In this document: piece after piece, positions 1 to 6,728 of the stretch
How positions within the stretch are numbered: the stretch's first letter is position 1
Layout: each line of letters opens with the position of its first letter
DNA from: Planctomycetaceae bacterium UBA4732
Lineage (GTDB): Bacteria > Planctomycetota > Planctomycetia > Gemmatales > Gemmataceae
Reading direction: 5' to 3'
DNA length: 6,916 nucleotides
NCBI GenBank assembly: GCA_002404095.1
Contig: DHJA01000028.1
Location: 17,172 to 24,087, forward strand
Program-made: the position numbers and the translations under genes
The notes under the pieces: model-generated
The model's database searches: none
What the model was told of the DNA's origin: nothing
What the model saw: only the letters and a program-made list of their open reading frames with translations

Positions 1-72
1 CGCATTCTGGATCAGATGTTGCGTAAAACGCTGGCCGGCATTTGGTCCCTTGGCAGCGACGAGTATGGTCAT
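1..72 (-). CDS. Divergent partial CDS, possible FHA-domain protein (N-terminus only)
   Basis: The - strand has an ATG at 72-70 and stays open to the window edge, giving 24 codons. An in-frame stop (TAA, complement of 82-84) lies just upstream, so this ATG is the first possible one. The visible start reads MTILVAAKGPNAGQRF followed by eight more residues. A short hydrophobic strand followed by a G-P-N-A-G-Q-R-F type turn is typical of the first strands of forkhead-associated (FHA) phosphothreonine-binding domains; the diagnostic later GR and S..H..I residues would lie outside the window. No clear Shine-Dalgarno is visible. The + strand reading of the same bases resembles nothing I recognise. 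The gene is probably unrelated to the restriction operon and simply marks its left boundary. That a gene starts here is moderately likely; the FHA assignment is tentative. Confidence 0.4.
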   Translation of the reverse strand, partial: MTILVAAKGPNAGQRFTQHLIQNA

Positions 73-327
73 GCTGTCATTTTACGCCGCCGCGGCCCGC
101 GCGTCCGCCCGTGTTCCGCGTCAGGGCGAAGGACGGGCGTTCAGCCGTTGCAACAACGCCTTGGCTTCCTTCGTCACGCGCGAGTGGGGCGACCGCATCC
201 CCGGCGCCCGGCCGCTACCGCAAGACCCCGTCGCATGGCCTGCCGGATCGCGATCTATACTTTACCTATTTGCACCGGACTTCGGATTGCTTTCTTCCGG
301 CGACTCAACAGGACGGAATCACCATTC
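73..327. other. Divergent intergenic region upstream of hsdM
   Basis: These 255 bases separate the putative - strand gene from hsdM. The hsdM frame happens to be open through all of it, but its translation here is Arg/Pro-rich and looks like translated GC-rich non-coding DNA, not an HsdM N-terminus. A short AT-richer stretch at about 253-275 stands out and may hold the operon promoter. I see no tRNA, long inverted repeat or convincing operator. A - strand reading frame of about 45 codons ending near 140 shows no recognisable feature. Confidence 0.6.
256..261 (+). promoter_or_regulatory. Possible -10 element of the hsdMSR operon promoter
   Basis: TATACT matches the bacterial -10 consensus TATAAT in five of six positions and sits in the only AT-rich island of the upstream region. 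It would place a transcription start near 268, about 60 bases before the hsdM ATG. There is no good -35 box at 16-18 bases upstream (the bases there read GCATGG), so the call rests on one hexamer and local composition. The complement of the same island contains TATAGAT, so a promoter for the divergent gene is equally possible. Confidence 0.22.
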
Positions 328-2430
328 ATGGCCGATGAAATCCCGACCGTGACCATGCCCCTACGCCGGATGACGCAGGCCGAATTGGACGCCTTTCTCG
401 AAAAGGCCGCCGACATCCTGCGCGGCAACGTCGATCACTCGGAGTTTCGCGGCTACGTCTTCGCGCTGCTCTTCTTCAAACGCATCAGCGACGTCTTCGA
501 GGAATCCGTCCGCAAGCTCGCCAGGGATCTCGGCATCGAACTCGCCAACGATCCGACGATGCAGAAAAAGTCGCTTCCCTTCGTCGTTCCCGCGGATTCC
601 CTTTGGGCGAACGTCACCGACGCGCCCTCTACTCAACTGGGCCAGTCCCTCAACGACGCCATGCTCGCCATCGAGCGGGCCAACGCCCCCAAGTTCGACG
701 GCATTCTCACCAGCAAGATCGACTTCAACAAACAGGACGAATTGCCGCGCTCGAAGCTGGTGGACCTGAAAAACCACTTCTCCAGTCGCAAATTCGACAA
801 GGCCCACGTGCCCGACGATCTCTTCGGCGACGCCTACGAGTATTTAATCCGCACCTTCGCCAGCAAGGCGGGCAAGAGTTCCGGCGAGTTCTATACCCCG
901 CGCGAAGTATCGTACCTCATGTCGGAGATCATCGAGCCGGCGGAGCAGCACGAAGTCTGCGACTGGGCCAGCGGCTCCGGCTCACTCCTGCTCCAGTGCC
1001 GCGAATACCTGCGCCGACACGGCCGCGATCCCAATCGCCTCTTCTTGTTCGCACAAGAGAGCAACCTCGCCACTTACAACATCTCGCGCATCAACCTCAT
1101 CCTACATGGCGTGAACTCGTGGGTTCCCGCTCACGGCGACAGCCTGCGCACGCCCAAACACCTGACCAGCGACCAAAGGCTCAAGCCCTTCGACCGCGTC
1201 GTCATGAATCCGCCCTTCTCGCTGGAAAGCTGGGGCTACGACGACTTCAGCGACGGCGACCCCTACGACCGCTTCGCCTACGGGACGCCGCCGCGCAACA
1301 ACGGCGACTACGCCTGGATGCAACACGTCGCCAAGTCGCTGAAGCCCGACGGCAAGGCGATCATCGTCATGTCGCAGGGCATCCTGTTCCGCGGGCAGCC
1401 TGGCCTGTCGGAGGCGGAAGACGGCCGCAACAAAAAGCCCGACGACGAGTACCTCATCCGCTCCGGCTTCCTCCGCGACGACCTCATAGAAGCCGTCATC
1501 GTGCTCCCCTCCGGCCTTTTCTACGGCAATAATGTGCCGGCGTGCCTGGCGGTGCTGAACAAGCGCAAGCCGGCGGCCCGCAAGAATCGCGTGTTGATGA
1601 TCTGGGCCTCGCGGCACTATCAGCACGCCAACCCGCAATGCCTGCTGCGCCGGGCCGACTGCCTGCGCATCCTCCTGCCGTGGCGCGCCTTCGGCGACTT
1701 GGGCCGGGCGCTCGCCATTTTGCCTCAGGAGGGCAAGGCCGTCCTCGACGCAATCGAACGCGACCGCGCTCATGCGCTTCAGGAGATCGCCGAAGCCTAT
1801 GACCCGGTTGTCGCGCCCCTGGCAAGTCTCAAAAAGGAAGTCGAGAGCCTCTCCGCCGACGGATTTACGCAATGGCAGGACGCCCCGGACGCCGCCCATA
1901 CCGTGTGGGGCGTGCTGGCCGCCGTTACGAAGGAAAGCGCCGACCTGGAAGCGCGCATTAACGCCCTGACCGGAAGGAATGGCGACAAGAAGGCGTTGCA
2001 AGACAGACTCAAGGCGAAAAAGGCCGCCTTGAAGGAGCAGGCCAAGGCGGCAAAGGACGCCGCCAAGGACCGCCTGAGACTGGTCAAAGGCTATATCAAG
2101 GGGCTGGAAAAGCTGACGCGCGAGCGCGAGGAACGCATTGTCGAAGTCAACCGCCGCGCCGACCGTGAGACGGCGGAGGTCAACGAGGCGATCACCGACC
2201 TGCGACGCATCTGTTCCGATCCGGCCGAGGCGCGCCGTTACTTTGTGGTCGCCGAGAAGGCGGAGATCGAGGAAAATGAGTTTAACTTGAACCTGCCGCG
2301 GTATGTGGATACGTTCGAGCCGGAAGAGGAGATTGTGTTGGAGGAAGCGCTGCGCGAATTGGCGGCCGCCCGGGGCGTTACCGAAGCATCGCGGCGACGA
2401 CTGGATGGGCTACTCAGCACGAAAGGGTAA
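328..2430 (+). CDS. hsdM: Type I restriction-modification system methyltransferase subunit HsdM
   Basis: HsdM is the SAM-dependent N6-adenine methyltransferase subunit; with HsdS it forms the M2S modification enzyme, and it is also needed in the restriction complex. The start at 328 (MADEIPTV) is chosen because homology-like sequence begins there: an HsdM_N helical domain at residues ~15-170 containing ADILRG and LLFFKRISDVFEE. An AGGA lies at 310-313, rather distant from the ATG. The N6_Mtase domain follows with GEFYTPREV (186-194), a motif I-like DWASGSGSLLL (212-222), AQESN (242-246) and catalytic NPPF (294-297). VLMIWASRHY ends the core near 431. A long Lys/Ala/Glu-rich, coiled-coil-like stretch covers ~500-632, then the family's tail NLNLPRYVDTF starts at 653. 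At 700 aa it is longer than the ~520-530 aa of EcoKI or EcoR124I HsdM, mostly because of this helical region. Motif I has W and S where P and C are usual, but the Asp and GxG are kept, so activity is expected. The stop lies 3 nt before hsdS. Confidence 0.95.
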   Translation: MADEIPTVTMPLRRMTQAELDAFLEKAADILRGNVDHSEFRGYVFALLFFKRISDVFEESVRKLARDLGIELANDPTMQKKSLPFVVPADSLWANVTDAPSTQLGQSLNDAMLAIERANAPKFDGILTSKIDFNKQDELPRSKLVDLKNHFSSRKFDKAHVPDDLFGDAYEYLIRTFASKAGKSSGEFYTPREVSYLMSEIIEPAEQHEVCDWASGSGSLLLQCREYLRRHGRDPNRLFLFAQESNLATYNISRINLILHGVNSWVPAHGDSLRTPKHLTSDQRLKPFDRVVMNPPFSLESWGYDDFSDGDPYDRFAYGTPPRNNGDYAWMQHVAKSLKPDGKAIIVMSQGILFRGQPGLSEAEDGRNKKPDDEYLIRSGFLRDDLIEAVIVLPSGLFYGNNVPACLAVLNKRKPAARKNRVLMIWASRHYQHANPQCLLRRADCLRILLPWRAFGDLGRALAILPQEGKAVLDAIERDRAHALQEIAEAYDPVVAPLASLKKEVESLSADGFTQWQDAPDAAHTVWGVLAAVTKESADLEARINALTGRNGDKKALQDRLKAKKAALKEQAKAAKDAAKDRLRLVKGYIKGLEKLTREREERIVEVNRRADRETAEVNEAITDLRRICSDPAEARRYFVVAEKAEIEENEFNLNLPRYVDTFEPEEEIVLEEALRELAAARGVTEASRRRLDGLLSTKG
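2422..2427 (+). promoter_or_regulatory. Ribosome binding site of hsdS
   Basis: AAAGGG lies inside the last codons of hsdM, six bases before the hsdS ATG at 2434. It supports that start and implies that ribosomes finishing hsdM can reinitiate on hsdS. The match to the Shine-Dalgarno consensus is only partial. Confidence 0.45.
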
Positions 2431-2433
2431 ACA

Positions 2434-3684
2434 ATGCGCCCGATTTACCTGGAGCTTTTAGCAAGCGACTGGCGCGAGGAGCCGCTGGGTTCGCTGGTAG
2501 TGACAAAACGCGGCTGTTCCTGGAGTAAAGAGCAAGAACGCGCGCATCCCGCCGGCTGTACTATACCCGTTATTCGCATCCCCAACGTGCAAAACTCTCT
2601 CGATCTACGCGATTTGCTTCATTTGGACGGCGTAACACCCGAACAGCGATCCGCGTCAGCCGTGACAAAGGGCTGGACGCTGATGGTTGGCTCAAACGGC
2701 AATCCGAAGCGCATTGGCGACTCAGCGCTGGTCGAAACCGACCGTGAGATGGTTTTTGCCTCGTTCCTCTTCGCACTCCGACCGCGACATGAAGGCGGCC
2801 AAATCTCTGATGAGTTCCTTGCCTGCTGGCTGCGAGGCCATCGAGTCCACGAGTTCATCAGCGAGACATCGCAAATGACCACTGGCCTTGCCAATCTATC
2901 ATGGAGCGCTTGTCGGAGACTTCCTGTTCGATTCCCTGAACGTGAGGACGAACAAGCCCGCATCGCCAACACGCTGAAGGCGGCCGACGACCACATCCGC
3001 GCTCTTGAAGAGCAGATTCGCAAGGCGGAGCGGGTGAAGAAGGCGCTGCTTCAGGCGTTCTCTTGTGCCATGAAACACGGCCCTGGCAAACCTCTGTTCC
3101 AGGTGGCGGACATATCTTCCGGTTTCACCATGGGGCGCGACCTCAGTGGGAAGGCGACGATGGCGGTGGCGTATTTGACGGTTGTGAACGTCTTGGATGG
3201 TTCCCTGGCCCTCACCGAAGTCTCGCAGACCGATATCAAACAATCTGAACTTGAAGGTCTTCGCCTGCAAGCCGGCGATGTCTTGATGACCGAAGGCGGG
3301 GACCGCGATAAACTGGGCCGAGGGTGCATCTGGGAAGGCCAGCTTGACCCGATGGTCTACCAGAATCACATTTTCCGTATTCGGCCGCATGACAGGCAAA
3401 TGCAGAGTTGGTTCCTGCACTATTTGCTTCAAGCACCGTCGTCAAAGAGGTATTTCTTCAGCGTGGCCAAGCAGACCAACAACCTTTGCACAATCAACTC
3501 GCGCGAGCTGCGTCGATTTGTCATACCTACGATTCCGCCTGAAAATCAGGACTTATGGGTGCGGCGGATGAGGTCCGCCGACGCTCTCCGTGACGCCCTG
3601 CGGCGTCAAATAACCGCCGCCCGGCGCGTAAAGCAGTCGCTCCTGCAAAACCTCCTGACGGGAAGGATTCGCCTAAAACCATGA
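2434..3684 (+). CDS. hsdS: Type I restriction-modification system specificity subunit HsdS
   Basis: HsdS sets the bipartite DNA target for both methylation and restriction and scaffolds HsdM and HsdR. Its 416 aa show the classic two-half layout. The first target-recognition domain (TRD1) occupies residues ~10-167, with the VIRIPNV strand around 47-53. A central conserved spacer follows, with PEREDEQARIANTL (168-181) and a helix at 190-209. TRD2 spans ~212-366, with VAYLTVVNV (245-253), AGDVLMTEGG (280-289) and KLGRG. The C-terminal spacer begins with IPPENQ (367-372) and a helix at 388-408, ending in LLTGRIRLKP. The two helices are recognisable repeats of each other (ALEEQIRKAERVKKALLQ and ALRRQITAARRVKQSLLQ), as expected for pseudo-twofold HsdS. 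TRD sequences vary too much for the target to be read by eye. The gene lies 3 nt after hsdM and its stop overlaps the hsdR start in ATGA. TRD-coding DNA is visibly less GC-rich than hsdM and hsdR, consistent with exchange of recognition domains. The gene is intact. Confidence 0.94.
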   Translation: MRPIYLELLASDWREEPLGSLVVTKRGCSWSKEQERAHPAGCTIPVIRIPNVQNSLDLRDLLHLDGVTPEQRSASAVTKGWTLMVGSNGNPKRIGDSALVETDREMVFASFLFALRPRHEGGQISDEFLACWLRGHRVHEFISETSQMTTGLANLSWSACRRLPVRFPEREDEQARIANTLKAADDHIRALEEQIRKAERVKKALLQAFSCAMKHGPGKPLFQVADISSGFTMGRDLSGKATMAVAYLTVVNVLDGSLALTEVSQTDIKQSELEGLRLQAGDVLMTEGGDRDKLGRGCIWEGQLDPMVYQNHIFRIRPHDRQMQSWFLHYLLQAPSSKRYFFSVAKQTNNLCTINSRELRRFVIPTIPPENQDLWVRRMRSADALRDALRRQITAARRVKQSLLQNLLTGRIRLKP

Positions 3685-6600
3685 GCACCACATCCCCGGC
3701 ACGACCGACGCGATGGAACGAAGAGAACACCGTCGAACACCCGATCCTGGATTGGCTGCAAACGCCCGAGCTGGGTTGGCGTTTCGAGGACCAAGCCGCG
3801 GTCGAAAAAAACTACCGCGCCGATGAGGCGGAGGTCTTGCTACTGCCCCTGCTGCGGCGCAAGCTCCGGGAACTCAACCCTAGCGTCATCACCGATGACG
3901 CCCGCGCCGACGCCATCCTGACGCTGCTCCGCGGCGAACGCGATAACGCCGAATGGTTCGCCTGGATGCGCAACGAGAAGACCTACAAGTTCGGCGCCGA
4001 GGAAAACGCCCAGACCATCAAGCTCATCGACTACGACAATCTCGCCGGCAACGATTTCCTATGCACGAATCAGTTCCGGGTGGACGGCGGCGCCCATCGC
4101 ATCCGCACCGATGTTCTGCTCTTCGTCAACGGCATTCCGCTGGTGAACATTGAGGCCAAGACGACGGCCCGCGACTGGCACGTCGATTGGACCGAAGGCG
4201 CCAAGCAGTGCGGCCGTTATCTCCGCGAGGCGCCGCAGCTCTATCACTCCAACGTCTTCTGCGTCGGCGTCAACGAGATTACGCTGCGCTACGGCGTGCC
4301 GGGGGCGAAGTTCCACCACTGGCAGACCTGGCGCCGCGCCAACCCGCATCACCACATCGAAGAGTTTAACGAGTTGAAGTGCGGCATTTACGGCCTGTGC
4401 GACCGGGCCAACCTGCTCGACATCCTTCACAATTTCGTGGTCTTCGACACGGAGCAGGGGCAGCGCGTCAAGAAGGTGGTCCGCTGGCAGCAGTTCGGCG
4501 CGGCCAACGAACTCGTCAAGCGGGCGCTGGAGCTGGACAAGCCGCGTGGCTGGCGGCGCGGTCTGGTGTGGCACACCCAGGGATCGGGCAAGAGCCTCAC
4601 CATGCTCTTCGCCGCTCGGAAGATGTGGTTTCATGACGACCTCGGGCAACCGACCATCCTCATCATCGTGGACCGCGAGCAACTGGAGGACCAGATCAGC
4701 CGTCAGTTCTTCAGCACCAACACCGAGAACTGCTGCGTCACCACCAGCCGCGAGGACCTGCTCCGGAAGCTGCGCGACGGCTACCGCGGCATCATCGTCA
4801 CCATCATGCAGAAGTTTCAGCCGGGCGACTTCCAGGTGGACCGGCGCAACGTGATCGTGTTGGTGGACGAGGCGCACCGGACGCAGGAAGGCGACCTCGG
4901 CACGGCCATGCGCTACGTACTCAAGGACGCTTCGCTGTTCGGCTTCACCGGCACCCCGATCGAGCTGGACGACCACAACACGCCCCGCGCGTTCGGCCGT
5001 GAGCTGGGAACCGATGACACCGGGGTGACGCGCTACGAGCGCTACCTGGAGCCGCGCTACTCGATCGCCGACTCGATTCGCGACGGGGCGACCCTGCCGC
5101 TGCACTGGGAGCCAAGTCCGCGCGACTGGCAACTGTGGGGAGCGGAACTCGACGCCGATTTCGAGAAGACTTTCCCCCACTTGCCGGAAGGAGAACGCGA
5201 ACAACTGAAAAAGGAAAATGCCGGCATCGACGTGCTGGTGAAACACCCCGACCGCATCGCCGATATAGCCAAGGAAGTGGCTGAGCACTTCACGGCGCAC
5301 GTGCGGCCGAATCGCTTCAAGGCGATGCTGGTCTGCTGGAACAAGGAGACGGTGGCGCTCTACAAGGCGGCGCTCGACGCCCTTATGGGTGAAGGGGTGG
5401 CCGTCGCCATCTTCTCGGATGTGAACCAGAGAGACGAGAAGATCCCGCGGATCGTGAAAGACCTGGACATGCCCTCGGCGACGCGCGCGAAGGCGATCCG
5501 CGAGTTCAAGGTGCTGCCGTCGGAGAAGCCGGAAGAGCAGGGCCGGGAAGAACAGCGCTGGCGGCGGGCCGAGATCGTCATTGTCTGCGACATGCTCCTG
5601 ACTGGCTTCGACGCGCCCATCGTGCAGACCATGTACCTCGACAAGGGGCTGAGGAATCACACGCTGCTGCAAGCCATCGCGCGGGTGAATCGGCCCTACA
5701 ACGAGATCAAGAAGCACGGGATCATCCGCGACTTCTGGGGCGTCTTCAGTCACCTCAACGAGGCCCTGCGCTACGACAAGGCCGAGCTGGGCGAAGTGGC
5801 CTTCCCCTTGCGCCGCGTGCGCGAGGAGTTTAGGCTACACCTGGAGACGCTGCTCGATTTGCTGAAGGGCCACGAGCGCGGCGGCTCGCACGCGGCGCTG
5901 GTACGGATGCTGGCCTTCTTCCACAAGAACGAGCCGGCGCGCGACAAGTTCGAGAACGGCTATCACCAACTCCGTACGCTCTATGAGTTGCTAGAGCCGG
6001 ACGACTACCTGATGCCGTACCGGGCGGATTACGTTTGGCTGAGCAAGCTGTACATGGTGTACCGCAAGAAATTCTATCCGCTGTCCAAATTCGAGACGGC
6101 GGCGGCAGACGGGGCCAAGACGCGCGAGCTGATCCGCGAACACGTGAACGTGGACCAGATCAAGGCGGAATTCCCGACATATGTACTCGACGAGAACTAT
6201 CTGACGCAGCTCGCCGACCTCGACCCCGATTCCAAGGCGCTCGACATTGAGGCGATGCTGGCGGCCGAGTTGAAGGTCCGCATTGACCAGGATCCGGAAG
6301 CGGAGCCGCTGAGCGAAAAGTTGAAGCGTATCATCAACGCCAAACGCAACGGCGCCTTGCAGGGAGTTGCGTTGATCGCCGCCCTGGAACAACTGACGAG
6401 AGAGGTCGTGGATCTGGTCAATGAGGGCAAGAAGCCAGTCGCGGAATCGATCGCGCACGCCGTTCGGGAGCTGAATCCGTCCGTCAGCGAAGAACAGGCC
6501 GCGGCCATAGCCTCCGCGGTCGTGGCTAAGGCTCGGGAGCTCTGTTTTCCGAACTGGCAGCTCAAGAGCGACGTAAGGCAGGAGCTTTTCCTCGCCATCA

Positions 6601-6728
6601 CCACGCTGCTCGTCCGGCAGTTCCAGGACGCGCAGCTTCACATGCCGGCCACGGGCTTTGCCGAGCGGGCGATTCGGCTCCTTGAAAAGACGCGATTCGT
6701 CGGGGGTGGCGTTCATGGCGCTTCCTAG
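3681..6728 (+). CDS. hsdR: Type I restriction endonuclease subunit HsdR (nuclease and DNA translocase)
   Basis: HsdR is the motor and nuclease: bound to the HsdM/HsdS core on unmethylated targets, it pulls in DNA using ATP and cuts at distance. The 1015 aa compare well with 1038 aa for EcoR124I HsdR. The N-terminal HSDR_N nuclease shows the PD-(D/E)xK set: D144 in RTDVLLFVNG, then E158-A-K160 in NIEAK, followed by the family's QxxxY motif (Q176 to Y180). The superfamily 2 helicase motor has Walker A TQGSGKS (299-305), a motif Ia region with TILIIVDREQLEDQ, the DEAH box (396-399), FTGTP (422-426), TGFDAP (641-646) and motif VI QAIARVNR (664-671). The remaining ~340 residues are largely helical, as in the family, where this part contacts the methyltransferase. 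Translation starts at the ATGA that overlaps the hsdS stop; a GGGAAGGA at 3660-3667 is a likely but distant Shine-Dalgarno. Codons 42-44 contain an A7 run. No key residue is missing, so the protein should be active. Confidence 0.97.
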   Translation: MSTTSPARPTRWNEENTVEHPILDWLQTPELGWRFEDQAAVEKNYRADEAEVLLLPLLRRKLRELNPSVITDDARADAILTLLRGERDNAEWFAWMRNEKTYKFGAEENAQTIKLIDYDNLAGNDFLCTNQFRVDGGAHRIRTDVLLFVNGIPLVNIEAKTTARDWHVDWTEGAKQCGRYLREAPQLYHSNVFCVGVNEITLRYGVPGAKFHHWQTWRRANPHHHIEEFNELKCGIYGLCDRANLLDILHNFVVFDTEQGQRVKKVVRWQQFGAANELVKRALELDKPRGWRRGLVWHTQGSGKSLTMLFAARKMWFHDDLGQPTILIIVDREQLEDQISRQFFSTNTENCCVTTSREDLLRKLRDGYRGIIVTIMQKFQPGDFQVDRRNVIVLVDEAHRTQEGDLGTAMRYVLKDASLFGFTGTPIELDDHNTPRAFGRELGTDDTGVTRYERYLEPRYSIADSIRDGATLPLHWEPSPRDWQLWGAELDADFEKTFPHLPEGEREQLKKENAGIDVLVKHPDRIADIAKEVAEHFTAHVRPNRFKAMLVCWNKETVALYKAALDALMGEGVAVAIFSDVNQRDEKIPRIVKDLDMPSATRAKAIREFKVLPSEKPEEQGREEQRWRRAEIVIVCDMLLTGFDAPIVQTMYLDKGLRNHTLLQAIARVNRPYNEIKKHGIIRDFWGVFSHLNEALRYDKAELGEVAFPLRRVREEFRLHLETLLDLLKGHERGGSHAALVRMLAFFHKNEPARDKFENGYHQLRTLYELLEPDDYLMPYRADYVWLSKLYMVYRKKFYPLSKFETAAADGAKTRELIREHVNVDQIKAEFPTYVLDENYLTQLADLDPDSKALDIEAMLAAELKVRIDQDPEAEPLSEKLKRIINAKRNGALQGVALIAALEQLTREVVDLVNEGKKPVAESIAHAVRELNPSVSEEQAAAIASAVVAKARELCFPNWQLKSDVRQELFLAITTLLVRQFQDAQLHMPATGFAERAIRLLEKTRFVGGGVHGAS

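Noticed and set aside
275..300. Short inverted repeat CCGGA ... TCCGG upstream of hsdM as an operator or terminator
   Set aside because: Five-base arms separated by 16 bases occur readily by chance in GC-rich DNA, and there is no T-run or further symmetry.
16..327. Extension of HsdM by 104 residues to an upstream ATG at 16
   Set aside because: The frame is open, but the added sequence is Arg/Pro-rich, unlike any HsdM N-terminus, and overlaps the likely start of the divergent gene. HsdM-like sequence begins only after 328.
603..1532. 309-codon + strand frame overlapping hsdM
   Set aside because: It is an Arg/Pro/Gln-rich out-of-frame shadow of hsdM covering the same bases as the catalytic motifs.
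1102..2001. 299-codon open frame on the - strand inside hsdM
   Set aside because: It is antisense to the conserved methyltransferase core, has biased composition and shows no motif.
4059..5753. 564-codon open frame on the - strand inside hsdR
   Set aside because: It lies wholly opposite hsdR, whose motifs are complete. Long antisense frames are expected in GC-rich genes, and the translation is Val/Leu/Arg/His-rich without recognisable domains.
5991..6716. 241-codon open frame on the - strand opposite the hsdR C-terminus
   Set aside because: Composition and position are those of a GC-rich antisense shadow; no promoter or domain is seen.
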